39,603 nt of DNA from Helicobacter sp. GTDB taxonomy: Bacteria; Campylobacterota; Campylobacteria; Campylobacterales; Helicobacteraceae. Below are positions 7,448 to 15,374 of the stretch, in pieces; positions within the stretch are counted from its first letter, which is position 1; each line of letters begins with the position of its first letter. The stretch covers positions 1-39,603 of the forward strand of contig NZ_JAIEFA010000070.1 of NCBI RefSeq assembly GCF_029067145.1, in the 5' to 3' direction. The translations under genes were made by a program, and so were the position numbers. The notes under the pieces were generated by a model. That model worked only from the letters and a program-made list of their open reading frames with translations, did no database searches and was not told where the DNA came from.

Positions 7448-8809
7448 TTAAAACGCATAAACAATTTCTACTTTGAATTGATTTCTATCTTCTGAATCTG
7501 TTTGCGGAGAAATATAATTTCCGCTGCGCTCGGTTTTCAAAAACGCATAATAGACATAGATTTCTAAGTTTTCATTGTATCCCCAAGTAAAATTTGGGGT
7601 AATTTCATAAAAGTCAATGTCTGTTGTAGTGCGACTTGGAATATCTTTGACTTTATTTTTACCATTGACATAATCTATTCCAATATTTAGATTTTCAAGC
7701 AAATCATAAGACAAAGACGCATAAAAGACATCTAAGTCTTTTTCTGTATTTTTGTTGATTGCGCCCCCAATCGCAGAAAAATTCACTCCTGTGGCGTCGT
7801 AATTATCAAACCAAACCGCGCCCGCCATTTGCAATGCACCCTCATCGTCCAAAGAGACTGCGAAATTATCTTTTGTGTTGGTAATGTAGCCAAGATTAAA
7901 ACCTAATGGAATCTCTAATTTTGCTAAATCTACACCGGCTTCAAGGCTGATAAAGTCGCTTTTTGTTTGCATTTTATTATAAGCTCCACCCAAAGCTTGC
8001 ACGAGAGTTGCCACCCCAGAGCTTTGTGTTTGTGCGTAGGCGTATTGTCCGCTTAAATGAAAGAAATCTTGATAGAATCCGAGTTGATAAAAGAATGCGG
8101 AATCCACAATATCATCGATATGGAAATACCAAAGTTGTGATTCTATGTTACCAAAGTCAAACTCCCAATTCCCAATTCCCGCAAGCAGATAGAGCGGTTT
8201 AGTAATGCTTGCTTCTTCTGGTAAATCGTCTTTTAAATCATCTAATGCCCAAGAGTCAAACGCCCCTGCGACTAAACTAACGCTAGGCAAATCACTATTA
8301 ACAATCAAAATACCCGTTCCTCTATCCTCTCCCCCGTCATTTAAAGGCGTATCTAAGCGCATTTTTCCAAGAGTGATATTTGTGCTTGTAGAATCCGGTG
8401 TAATCAAGGCATTAAAGGTGCTTACACCAAAACTATTGTCCTTGCCAGAACCTAACCCATAACCCAAAAAGGATTCCGAATTGTCTATTGTGCCATCTTC
8501 GTTTAAATCCACGCCTTTGCCGTGATTTGTATTTTGAGAATTTTCATAATAAATTCCGAGATTAAGTGCGAGATTCTCTGAAGCAGGGATTTTAAACTCT
8601 GCTTCTGCGTGCCAAGTATGCTCTACATCGCCGCTTTTTTCGCCGTCCTTGTTAAATTGAGGATTCCTAAAACGATTATCTTCATATTCATAACGCAAAA
8701 ATCCGCTGATATCTATTCCCTTTATTGCTTCCTCTAAGCTTTGCGCATTTGCGTTTATCGCAAGAGCCAAAAGCCCCACTAGACTTAAACTTGATTTTTT
8801 AATGTTCAT
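7448..8809 (-). CDS. Opr-family outer membrane porin (MOMP-like)
   Basis: From the ATG at 8809 the protein has 453 residues. This start has an AAGGAG site 5 bases upstream and gives a normal signal peptide (MNIKKSSLSLVGLLALAINANA, cleavage after ANA); the longer frame from 8836 adds nine residues without such a site. After the leader comes SLEEAIKGIDISGFLRYEYEDNR, a typical first strand, then alternating beta-strands with acidic loops (DLNEDGTID, DDLKDDLPEE) and a C-terminal aromatic residue (VEIVYAF), as in beta-barrel porins of Campylobacter and Helicobacter. It should allow passive passage of small solutes. A Fur-box-like sequence overlaps the promoter, so iron control is likely. Confidence 0.85.
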   Translation of the reverse strand: MNIKKSSLSLVGLLALAINANAQSLEEAIKGIDISGFLRYEYEDNRFRNPQFNKDGEKSGDVEHTWHAEAEFKIPASENLALNLGIYYENSQNTNHGKGVDLNEDGTIDNSESFLGYGLGSGKDNSFGVSTFNALITPDSTSTNITLGKMRLDTPLNDGGEDRGTGILIVNSDLPSVSLVAGAFDSWALDDLKDDLPEEASITKPLYLLAGIGNWEFDFGNIESQLWYFHIDDIVDSAFFYQLGFYQDFFHLSGQYAYAQTQSSGVATLVQALGGAYNKMQTKSDFISLEAGVDLAKLEIPLGFNLGYITNTKDNFAVSLDDEGALQMAGAVWFDNYDATGVNFSAIGGAINKNTEKDLDVFYASLSYDLLENLNIGIDYVNGKNKVKDIPSRTTTDIDFYEITPNFTWGYNENLEIYVYYAFLKTERSGNYISPQTDSEDRNQFKVEIVYAF

Positions 8810-8872
8810 AAAAACTCCTTTATTACTAAATTTCAATCAAGGTGATTAAAAATGAGATAGAATCTTAAATCA

Positions 8873-8878
8873 ATAATA
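8873..8878 (-). promoter_or_regulatory. -10 element for the porin gene
   Basis: Minus-strand TATTAT, about 64 bases upstream of the porin ATG, just downstream (in the direction of transcription) of the Fur-box-like sequence. Weak consensus; placed mainly by its position next to the operator. Confidence 0.35.
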
Positions 8879-8884
8879 CTTAAA

Positions 8885-8899
8885 TAATAATAATTATCA
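8885..8899. promoter_or_regulatory. Fur-box-like operator
   Basis: TAATAATAATTATCA matches the H. pylori Fur consensus TAATAATnATTATTA at 13 of the 14 defined positions. It lies in the divergent region between the porin (minus) and the UPF0323 lipoprotein (plus), overlapping the expected -35 to -10 spacing of the porin promoter. AT-rich intergenic DNA yields chance matches, but the quality of the match and the neighbouring FeoB-associated gene support a real site. Confidence 0.5.
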
Positions 8900-8983
8900 T
8901 AATGAAATTTTAAAAATTTGAGGATTTTTCCTAAAAAACTTGAAACCAAGAGTTCATCTTGCTTAATTCATAATTATATTTGG

Positions 8984-8989
8984 TATAAT
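8984..8989 (+). promoter_or_regulatory. Extended -10 for the lipoprotein operon
   Basis: TGGTATAAT contains an extended -10 (TATAAT at 8984-8989), 33 bases before the lipoprotein ATG. A ribosome site AGGAG follows at 9010-9014. Confidence 0.65.
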
Positions 8990-9021
8990 GTGCCGAATCT
9001 TTTAATTTTAGGAGTGTTTAA

Positions 9022-9651
9022 ATGAAAAAGTATTTGAAAAAGATTTCTAACCCAAGCATTGTGGGTGCATTTAGTAAAAGCGGTTTAGGATTAGCCGCTG
9101 TGCTTCTTATTGTAGGTTGTGGTAGCTCACAAGAAACAGATAAAAGTGGCATTCAAGAAGCGGTTAAGAAAGGCGTAACCGTTACGATTGAAAAACAACC
9201 CGACGGAAGTTATAAGATTCTTGACGAAGTCCCAAGCGCGCAAACACGAGTAATTTTGCGAGAAAATGGACAAGAAAGAATCCTAAGTCAAGCAGAAATC
9301 GACCAAATCATTGCAGAGGAAAACAAAAAAATAGAAGCAGGCACTTCACAGCTTACCAACCCAACAGGCGCAGGATTGTCTCTAGGAGAAACAATCTTGG
9401 CAAGTGCGGCGGGTGCAGTTTTGGGAAGCTGGATTGGAAGCAAGCTTTTTAATAATCAAAACTATCAAGCCCAACAAAGAACAAGCTATAAAACCCCACA
9501 AGCCTATGAACGTTCTCAAAACTCTTTTAAACAAAATGCAAATGCAAAAACAGGGACAACGGCGGGGAAAAGCGGGTTTTATTCTCCAAATAACACAGGC
9601 TCTACGCAGAATCGCTCCACAACAAGCACAAGACAAAGTTATGGTGGCTAA
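9022..9651 (+). CDS. UPF0323 family lipoprotein
   Basis: A 209-residue predicted lipoprotein matching the UPF0323 family of Helicobacter and Campylobacter (HP0232/Cj0371 type). Residues 20-33 form a hydrophobic leader ending in a lipobox LIVGC with lipidated Cys33, preceded by a basic N-terminus. After a polar region with DGSYKILDEVPS there is a small glycine/alanine-rich hydrophobic segment (124-143, ILASAAGAVLGSWIGSKLF) and a Ser/Asn/Gln/Thr-rich tail. Function is not established. It is translated just ahead of the GSP-synthase-like gene, with only two bases between stop and start, so the two products probably work together at the cell envelope. Confidence 0.9.
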   Translation: MKKYLKKISNPSIVGAFSKSGLGLAAVLLIVGCGSSQETDKSGIQEAVKKGVTVTIEKQPDGSYKILDEVPSAQTRVILRENGQERILSQAEIDQIIAEENKKIEAGTSQLTNPTGAGLSLGETILASAAGAVLGSWIGSKLFNNQNYQAQQRTSYKTPQAYERSQNSFKQNANAKTGTTAGKSGFYSPNNTGSTQNRSTTSTRQSYGG

Positions 9652-9653
9652 AA

Positions 9654-10823
9654 ATGCAGATTTTAAACACGCAACCGCTTAATAATGCAGATTTGGAGGA
9701 TTTAGGGCTTAGTTGGCATACCGATGTAGATTCCACACCTTATGTCAGCGATGAGATTATAGAAATCAGTGAGGAAGAAGCGCAAGGATTCTATAATGCG
9801 GCAAATGAGCTTTATGATATGTATGCAGAAGCGGGGCAATATGTCATAGACAATGATTTGTTTTTTGAGCTTGGAATCCCCTTTAATCTTGTAGAAGCTA
9901 TTGAGCGAAGTTGGGAGGAGGAAGTGCATTGGCATTTGTATGGACGCTTTGACTTAGCAGGAGGATTGGATGGCAATCCAATTAAGCTCTTAGAATTTAA
10001 TGCGGACACTCCCACAATGGTGTATGAAAGTGCAATCATTCAATGGGCACTTTTAAAGAAAAATGGTTTTAAAGAATCCTTACAGTTTAATAATCTTTAT
10101 GAGGCATTAGGAGATAATTTTAAACGAATGATTACTTTAGGAGAGGATATTTCTCATTTTAACGAAATTTATGAGGGTTGGAAGATTCTTTTTTCTAGTA
10201 TTTCAGGAAGTGAGGAAGAAGAACGCACGGTAAGATTGCTAGAAGTCATTGCTAAAGAAGCAGGGTTTGAAACAAATTTCTGCTATGCGCACGAAGCGAT
10301 ATTAAATGAGACAGAGGGCTTAAGCTTTGAGGGGACAAATTACGAATTTTGGTTTAAATTGATTCCTTGGGAAAGTATCGCAGTAGATGAGCCAGAATTA
10401 GCACAGCTAATGACTGCTATGATTGCAAACAAAAACACAATCTTTCTAAATCCTGCTTATACTTTGATGTTTCAAAGTAAGCGAATGCTAAAAATTCTAT
10501 GGGATTTGTTTCCTAATCACCCCTTATTGCTTGAAACTTCCTATGAGCCGCTTAATCAAAAGCAGGTTAAAAAACACGCCTTTGGCAGAGAAGGAGAGAG
10601 TGTAAGTATTTTGGATGCACAAGGAAAGATTCTAAAAAGTTGTAGCGGAGAGTATGACAACTATCCCGAAATTTATCAAGCTTTTGCGACACAAAACCAT
10701 CATAATGGAAGCCTTTATCAGCCTAATGTTTTTTATGCTTACGAAGCTTGCGCATTGGGATTCCGCAAGGGCGGAGAGATTTTGGATAATATGTCCAAAT
10801 TTGTAGCACATAAGATTCGGTAA
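9654..10823 (+). CDS. Glutathionylspermidine-synthase-family ATP-grasp protein
   Basis: A 389-residue protein of the GSP_synth family: the synthetase (ATP-grasp) part of glutathionylspermidine synthetase without the N-terminal amidase. Visible signatures are WHLYGRFD (93-100) and KLLEFNADTPT (111-121), the nucleotide/substrate-binding core. In most bacteria with this stand-alone domain the substrate is unknown, and Helicobacter is not known to make glutathione, so a ligase acting on another amine or peptide is likely. The ATG starts two bases after the UPF0323 lipoprotein stop; this pair is conserved in Campylobacterota. No signal peptide. Confidence 0.85.
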   Translation: MQILNTQPLNNADLEDLGLSWHTDVDSTPYVSDEIIEISEEEAQGFYNAANELYDMYAEAGQYVIDNDLFFELGIPFNLVEAIERSWEEEVHWHLYGRFDLAGGLDGNPIKLLEFNADTPTMVYESAIIQWALLKKNGFKESLQFNNLYEALGDNFKRMITLGEDISHFNEIYEGWKILFSSISGSEEEERTVRLLEVIAKEAGFETNFCYAHEAILNETEGLSFEGTNYEFWFKLIPWESIAVDEPELAQLMTAMIANKNTIFLNPAYTLMFQSKRMLKILWDLFPNHPLLLETSYEPLNQKQVKKHAFGREGESVSILDAQGKILKSCSGEYDNYPEIYQAFATQNHHNGSLYQPNVFYAYEACALGFRKGGEILDNMSKFVAHKIR

Positions 10824-10900
10824 GACAAAATTCAAGGCTATTTTTTAGGGTTTTAAATTATTGCATAGCTTTTTGGCTGTGGTATTTGTGAAGGAAAAAA

Positions 10901-12220
10901 ATGGAATCTTTAAATCATCTCAATAGCATTAATGACTTCAACGAAGCAAAACAAGTCATTCCCGGTGGCGTTAATTCCCCTGTTCGTGCCTTTAAAAGTG
11001 TGGGTGGCACGCCACCTTTTATCACCAGCGGGCGCGGCGCATATTTGATTGATGAGGACGGCAATCGTTACATTGACTTTGTGCAAAGTTGGGGACCTCT
11101 GATTTTTGGACATTGCGATAAGGATATTGAAGAAGCGGTGATAGAATCCGTGAAAAAAGGCTTGTCTTTTGGCGCGCCCACGACTTTAGAAACAGCGCTT
11201 GCAAAAGAAGTCATCAGCATTGTAGAGGAAGTAGAAAAAATCCGCTTCGTTTCAAGCGGAACAGAAGCAACAATGAGTGCGATTCGTCTTGCGCGTGCCT
11301 TTAGCGGCAGAGAGGATATTATCAAGTTTGAAGGTTGCTATCACGGGCATAGTGATTCTTTGTTAGTCTCTGCTGGAAGTGGAATGGCAACCTTTGGCAA
11401 CCCTAGCTCACCGGGCGTGCCGCAAGATTTCACGAAGCATACATTAGTCGCGCAATACAACGATTTGGCAAGTGTGGAATCCTGCATTGCCCTAAGTCAA
11501 AAGCAAGGCAAGGGTGTTGCTTGCGTGATTATTGAACCCATAGCAGGAAATATGGGGCTTGTGCCAAGCGAAGTGGAGTTTTTGGAGGGGTTAAGAATGC
11601 TTTGTGATAAGCACGGGATTCTATTAATCCTAGATGAAGTGATGAGCGGTTTTAGGGCGAGCTTGTGCGGTTCGCAAGCCTTTTATAAAGTGCGAGGGGA
11701 TTTGGTAACCTTTGGCAAAGTCATTGGAGGCGGAATGCCGGTAGGCGCATTTGGCGGGAGAGCGGAGATTATGGATTTGCTTTCTCCCAAAGGTGCAGTT
11801 TATCAAGCTGGAACTTTGAGCGGAAACCCTGTGGCAATGAGTGCAGGGCTTGTTTCCTTGCGCAAACTAAAAGAGGATTCCAAAATTTATGAGAGATTGG
11901 AGGGCTTAGCCTTAAAGCTCGCGCAAGGGCTAGAAAGCCTCTGTGCAGAATTTCAGATTCCTTTGCAAACCTGCGTGCGCGGAAGTATGTTTGGATTCTT
12001 TTTTAACGATAAAAAGGTAAGAAATTTTCAAGACGCACTGAAAAGTGATACAGAAATGTTTGCGCGCTTTCATCAAGGAATGTTGAATAAGGGAGTTTAT
12101 TTTGCCGCTTCGCAGTTTGAAACAGGATTTATTTGTGCGGCAATGAATGAGGAACTCATTGAGGGCGTGTTGGAGAGGGCAAGAGAGGTTTTGTTGGAGA
12201 TTCGCACTTATGGAAAGTAA
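10901..12220 (+). CDS. hemL: Glutamate-1-semialdehyde 2,1-aminomutase HemL
   Basis: A 439-residue class-III PLP aminotransferase, full length for HemL, which converts glutamate-1-semialdehyde to 5-aminolevulinate in the C5 route to heme. Seen are GGVNSPVRAFKSVGG near the N-terminus, the FVSSGTEATMSAIRLAR cofactor-phosphate segment, YHGHSD, DEVMSGFR and the PLP lysine K273 in VTFGKVIGGGMPVGA. The ATG has an AAGGA site. The 3' end overlaps the following AtpI-like gene by 11 bases. Confidence 0.96.
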   Translation: MESLNHLNSINDFNEAKQVIPGGVNSPVRAFKSVGGTPPFITSGRGAYLIDEDGNRYIDFVQSWGPLIFGHCDKDIEEAVIESVKKGLSFGAPTTLETALAKEVISIVEEVEKIRFVSSGTEATMSAIRLARAFSGREDIIKFEGCYHGHSDSLLVSAGSGMATFGNPSSPGVPQDFTKHTLVAQYNDLASVESCIALSQKQGKGVACVIIEPIAGNMGLVPSEVEFLEGLRMLCDKHGILLILDEVMSGFRASLCGSQAFYKVRGDLVTFGKVIGGGMPVGAFGGRAEIMDLLSPKGAVYQAGTLSGNPVAMSAGLVSLRKLKEDSKIYERLEGLALKLAQGLESLCAEFQIPLQTCVRGSMFGFFFNDKKVRNFQDALKSDTEMFARFHQGMLNKGVYFAASQFETGFICAAMNEELIEGVLERAREVLLEIRTYGK

Positions 12221-12581
12221 GCAAGATTTGCAAGATTCCAATCAAAAAATAGGCGAGGGGGAATCGCAGAGTGTGGATTCTAAACCCAAAGAGGAATTAA
12301 AATACAAAGATGCGCTACTAGCATATTCTAATGCGACATTAGGAATCTCAATGGTTGTCGCGGTGCTGATTGGGGTAGGGATTGGCTATGGCTTAGAATC
12401 ACTCTTTGGCGTGCGCTGGCTCTTTTGGCTAGGCGTTGTGTGGGGAGTGTGTGCGGCGATTTTGAATGTTTATAAAGCCTACAAGCGTCAAAAGCGCGAA
12501 CTAGACGAGCTCGCAAAAGACCCAAAATACGCCTACAATGCAAACAATCCCAAAGCATTTGATGATGAGGACGATGATTAA
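12210..12581 (+). CDS. AtpZ/AtpI-like small membrane protein
   Basis: I place the start at the ATG at 12210, inside the last codons of hemL, giving 123 residues; the longer upstream frame is hemL read out of phase. The N-terminal 30 residues are polar, then two helices (about 41-62 and 70-89) joined by a short loop (GLESLFGVRW), then a basic helix and an acidic tail ending in DDEDDD. This is the AtpI/AtpZ (ATP synthase protein I) pattern: small two-helix proteins helping ATP-synthase ring assembly or ion homeostasis. It is not near an atp operon here, so the role is inferred from family alone. Confidence 0.75.
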   Translation: MESKQDLQDSNQKIGEGESQSVDSKPKEELKYKDALLAYSNATLGISMVVAVLIGVGIGYGLESLFGVRWLFWLGVVWGVCAAILNVYKAYKRQKRELDELAKDPKYAYNANNPKAFDDEDDD

Positions 12582-12587
12582 AGGCAA

Positions 12588-13202
12588 ATGAAAAAATTCT
12601 CTTTGCTATCTGCCTTTATTGTGTTCGTTTGCTTGTGCTTGTGGATTGGCTTTGATGGAATCTTTGCGCTGAATTTTGCCTTTGCGATTCTGTCTTTTGT
12701 GCTGATTGTCTCTATCGTGTTTTATGCACAAAAGCGCAAAATCCAAAGTCTGATTCAAAATGCAAGCCAAGAGGAACTAGAAGCCTTGAGTGAAGCGTAT
12801 AAAAGCAAACAAGAAAGATTGCAAGAGGAAGAGGAGGAGTTTTGGGGGGAATTAGAGGTGCAAGAGGATTCTAAAAATCTTGCACAATCCACGCAATCTA
12901 CACGAACAGAATCCAAGCAAGTGCAATCCGCACAGCTCACACAATCCGAGCAAGCAGAATCGCAAAGGAATTTTAAGCCGCCAAAAACGCTAAAAACTCG
13001 CTTTTGGCACAATTTCAGCGCGCAAAACACCAAAACAGGCGCGAAAATATTTTTTTATCCTCTGCGGCTTTTTGCGTATGGATTCCTTATTGTCGGAATC
13101 TTATTTCTTATTTCACAGCAATTTTTTAATGCTTTAGCCTTTTTTAGCGGGCTAGTCTTTGCAAATATTCTTGTCGTGCTGTTTCTCTTTATGAGAGACT
13201 AA
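12588..13202 (+). CDS. Conserved membrane protein with polar central region
   Basis: A 204-residue protein that I do not recognise as a named family. It has two N-terminal helices (about 5-22 and 26-46), a glutamate-rich coiled-coil-like stretch (60-92), a Gln/Ser/Thr-rich low-complexity linker (93-127) and two C-terminal helices (about 160-176 and 183-201). The ATG lies 6 bases after the AtpI-like stop with an AAGG site, so it is the last gene of the hemL unit. The position behind hemL and an AtpI-like gene resembles H. pylori. The linker will be poorly conserved. Confidence 0.65.
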   Translation: MKKFSLLSAFIVFVCLCLWIGFDGIFALNFAFAILSFVLIVSIVFYAQKRKIQSLIQNASQEELEALSEAYKSKQERLQEEEEEFWGELEVQEDSKNLAQSTQSTRTESKQVQSAQLTQSEQAESQRNFKPPKTLKTRFWHNFSAQNTKTGAKIFFYPLRLFAYGFLIVGILFLISQQFFNALAFFSGLVFANILVVLFLFMRD

Positions 13203-13272
13203 TTTCTTGTGCAATTACTGATTAAGATTCCATTGTAAAGTTTGACACTTATGCAAGATTATGAATTGTCAA

Positions 13273-13298
13273 GATTCCTTGCAAAATCTCGCAATGAC
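13273..13298. repeat. Second decayed copy of the dispersed repeat
   Basis: GATTCC followed by CTCGCAATGAC at 13288-13298, in the 191-base gap between two convergent genes. The 11-base core is identical to 7185-7195. The rest of the gap (13203-13393) holds a weak inverted repeat AATCCT/AGGATT at 13367-13386 that could end the downstream minus-strand gene. Confidence 0.4.
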
Positions 13299-13393
13299 GC
13301 TCGCTTTTTACCTTGCCCACACCTGCAAATCCAAATCCTACCCATAGGACATACAAAAACAAGGAGAATCCTAAATTTTAAGGATTTACGACC

Positions 13394-14062
13394 TTACACT
13401 TCCATATTTAAGTGGTTTTGCGCAGTGTTTTGCAAGGATTCTTGCATTTTATTTTGAATTGTCTGCATATTTGCCCCGCTAACTCTAAAAGTGAAATGCA
13501 AATTGCTATCTTGTTTATCAACTTGTGCTTTTTGCAGTGATTCTTTCAATGCCTTTTGCTTCTCTAATCGCTTTTGTTCTTGTTTTTCTTTTAATCTCTC
13601 CTCCTCTTGTTTGCGCGCTGCATTCTCTCTTGCGATTCTGCCATCAGGGTCGCTTGAGCCGCTTGTTATCATCGTGATTTTTCCTTTGGCGTCTATGCTG
13701 TAACTTACCTGCGTGAGAGTTCCTGCAAACATTCCTGTATTTAAGGATTGCATTGCTTGCAAATTCTCCTCTAACCACTGCATTTTTTCTGGATTTTTCA
13801 GTGCTTCTTGCAAGAAAGCAGGGGATACATTAATGGAAGCGGGGATTCCCTCAATAGTCTTACCTGCCTGATTAAGCCCATATTTTTGCTTTAATTCCTC
13901 TTGCAACTCCTCCAAAGTTTGCGGCTTTTTAGAATCGTTGGTGATAGTTGTAGCTGCCATATCCTCTGTTTCAAAATAGCTGACGAGTTTTGCTCCTAAT
14001 TGCCGCTGCGCATTTGCCTTTGCTGCTTGATAACCGCTTGTGTTTGCGTGAATGGGATTCAT
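13394..14062 (-). CDS. Cysteine-free protein of unknown function with a FliA-like promoter
   Basis: I place the start at the ATG at 14062, which has an AGGAG site 5 bases upstream; the GTG just before it (14065) is too close to that site. The protein has 222 residues, no signal peptide, no membrane helix and no cysteine. The N-terminus (MNPIHANTSGYQAAKANAQ) is followed by a middle domain (ASINVSPAFLQEALKNPEKMQW, then VSYSIDAKGKITMITSGSS) and a long charged coiled coil rich in E, K and Q (about 145-185). Similar proteins are annotated only as hypothetical. A GCCGATAT sequence 30 bases upstream resembles the sigma-28 -10, suggesting coexpression with flagellar genes. Function not known. Confidence 0.7.
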   Translation of the reverse strand: MNPIHANTSGYQAAKANAQRQLGAKLVSYFETEDMAATTITNDSKKPQTLEELQEELKQKYGLNQAGKTIEGIPASINVSPAFLQEALKNPEKMQWLEENLQAMQSLNTGMFAGTLTQVSYSIDAKGKITMITSGSSDPDGRIARENAARKQEEERLKEKQEQKRLEKQKALKESLQKAQVDKQDSNLHFTFRVSGANMQTIQNKMQESLQNTAQNHLNMEV

Positions 14063-14091
14063 CACTACTCCTAAGAATTAATTTTAGGAAT

Positions 14092-14099
14092 ATATCGGC
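14092..14099 (-). promoter_or_regulatory. Sigma-28 (FliA)-like -10
   Basis: Minus-strand GCCGATAT, close to the FliA -10 (GCCGATAA in enterics; CGATWT in Campylobacter), 30 bases upstream of the ATG at 14062. An upstream TAAA lies three bases closer than the canonical -35 spacing, so only the -10 is convincing. Between it and the start, TCCTAA/TTAGGA (14069-14074 / 14084-14089) can pair and cover part of the ribosome site. Confidence 0.5.
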
Positions 14100-14118
14100 T
14101 TTTTTAAAAAATTTATAA

Positions 14119-15183
14119 CTAATTCATAATTTCTGTTGTGTTTTTTAGTTTTTGTTTGTCAAAATGCGTGTAAATACGCGAAGTATCCAAACTCGCGTGC
14201 CCAAGTGCTTCTTGGACTAGCACCAAATCTTGGCTTTTTTGATAGAGTAGGGTGGCAAAACTATGCCGCAGCATATGCGCGCCATTTTTCTCCTTACGGA
14301 TTCCATTTGTAAGCAAAACTTGCTCAACAATGCGACTTATATAGGCTTGAGTAAGATTTTTGCCTTTTTGATTACAAAAAACCAAATCGTCTTGCACTTC
14401 GTTAGGGCGAGAGTTTATCCAGCTTGAGAAATCGCAATCAATATTTTTTGCTTTTATCATTACGACGCGTGGCTTATTGCCTTTGCCACGCACTTGAATG
14501 ATGAAAAATTCCCCATCTAGCATAATGTCTTTGATTTTCAGATTCAACGCCTCACTGACGCGAATCCCTGTATAAATAATGATTTTTAATAGCAGACGAT
14601 TGCGTGCGCCCAAAGATTCGTGTTTAAAGGGAAAACAATCAATGCCATTTAAGAAGCGGCGCACTTCATCTTCATTCATATAAGAGGGCAATTTTTGCCC
14701 ACTTTTACCGCGCAATCCGCCCCAATTTTTGAGTTCAATATGGAAATTATAAGAAGCCCCTTCGTCGTCTTCATTTTGTTTATCAATGAAACTAAAGAAA
14801 TTTAAAAGTGTCATACGATAGTTTTTTTTGGTTGCGTCTGAAAGTGCGCTTGTATGGATAGTCAAAAACTCCTTAAGCATTTCTTCATCTACTTCTTTTA
14901 GGCTCGCAAGCCCCAAATAATTTAAGTAATCATAAAGTTTTAAAAGCGGCTGAATGTAAGTGTTAATACCAATTAATCCAGCATTACGACATTGTTTGCA
15001 AATTTCTTTCAAACCTTGAATTTCTGTGATTCCACGTCTTAATTGATTCAAAGCAGCAATGATTTCCTTTTTGTCTTTTACTTGATGATTGGACAAGCTA
15101 TTAAGTTTGCTATAAACAAAACGTTCCATCCAAAATAATAAATTATTGGGAAAATCATCTTTGAAATCAAGCGGATAACGCAT
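14119..15183 (-). CDS. xerH: Tyrosine recombinase XerH
   Basis: A 354-residue tyrosine recombinase. The catalytic set is complete: R208 (YTGIRVSEAL), K234 (VRGKGNKPR), H303 and R306 (HMLRHSFAT), H329 (LGHAS) and nucleophile Y338 (SRIYTHF). The N-terminal 170 residues form the core-binding domain. Length and sequence fit XerH, the single Xer protein that resolves chromosome dimers in Helicobacter and Campylobacter, rather than a phage or ICE integrase. It has a TATAAT at 15229-15234 and an AAGGA site. A difH-like palindrome lies 82 bases upstream, as expected for XerH systems. This suggests the region is near the replication terminus. Confidence 0.92.
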   Translation of the reverse strand: MRYPLDFKDDFPNNLLFWMERFVYSKLNSLSNHQVKDKKEIIAALNQLRRGITEIQGLKEICKQCRNAGLIGINTYIQPLLKLYDYLNYLGLASLKEVDEEMLKEFLTIHTSALSDATKKNYRMTLLNFFSFIDKQNEDDEGASYNFHIELKNWGGLRGKSGQKLPSYMNEDEVRRFLNGIDCFPFKHESLGARNRLLLKIIIYTGIRVSEALNLKIKDIMLDGEFFIIQVRGKGNKPRVVMIKAKNIDCDFSSWINSRPNEVQDDLVFCNQKGKNLTQAYISRIVEQVLLTNGIRKEKNGAHMLRHSFATLLYQKSQDLVLVQEALGHASLDTSRIYTHFDKQKLKNTTEIMN

Positions 15184-15228
15184 TATAAATCCTTAAATAA
15201 AATAAAGTTTAATAAAAATGAGTTTTTG

Positions 15229-15234
15229 ATTATA
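15229..15234 (-). promoter_or_regulatory. -10 element for xerH
   Basis: Minus-strand TATAAT, 46 bases upstream of the xerH ATG. The difH-like site lies just upstream of the expected -35 region, so XerH binding there could affect its own promoter. Confidence 0.55.
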
Positions 15235-15264
15235 GCAGAAATCTAGGATAAAAATTTTAAATTT

Positions 15265-15292
15265 TGTATTGAAAACTATAATTTTCAAACTT
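15265..15292. other. Candidate difH recombination site
   Basis: The 20 bases at 15269-15288 read TTGAAAACTATAATTTTCAA: arms TTGAAAA and TTTTCAA around a 6-base centre, extending on the minus strand to AAGTTTGAAAA. As I recall it, H. pylori difH has arms of the form AGTTATGAAAA...TTTTCATAACT around a 6-base centre, and this fits closely. Location directly upstream of xerH matches known epsilonproteobacterial difH sites. The rest of the 249-base gap (15184-15432) is AT-rich and holds promoters for both flanking genes. Confidence 0.6.
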
Positions 15293-15374
15293 TTTTATTT
15301 GGAATCGCAAAAATATGCTTGTGGATTCTATGCACTCTATTTTTTAATTTTTGTCCATTTTTTTGTTCTTGCTC

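Noticed and set aside
14119..15183. XerH as the integrase of a mobile element
   Set aside because: Length, motif set and the adjacent difH-like palindrome fit the chromosomal XerH. No phage or conjugation genes or direct-repeat ends were seen.
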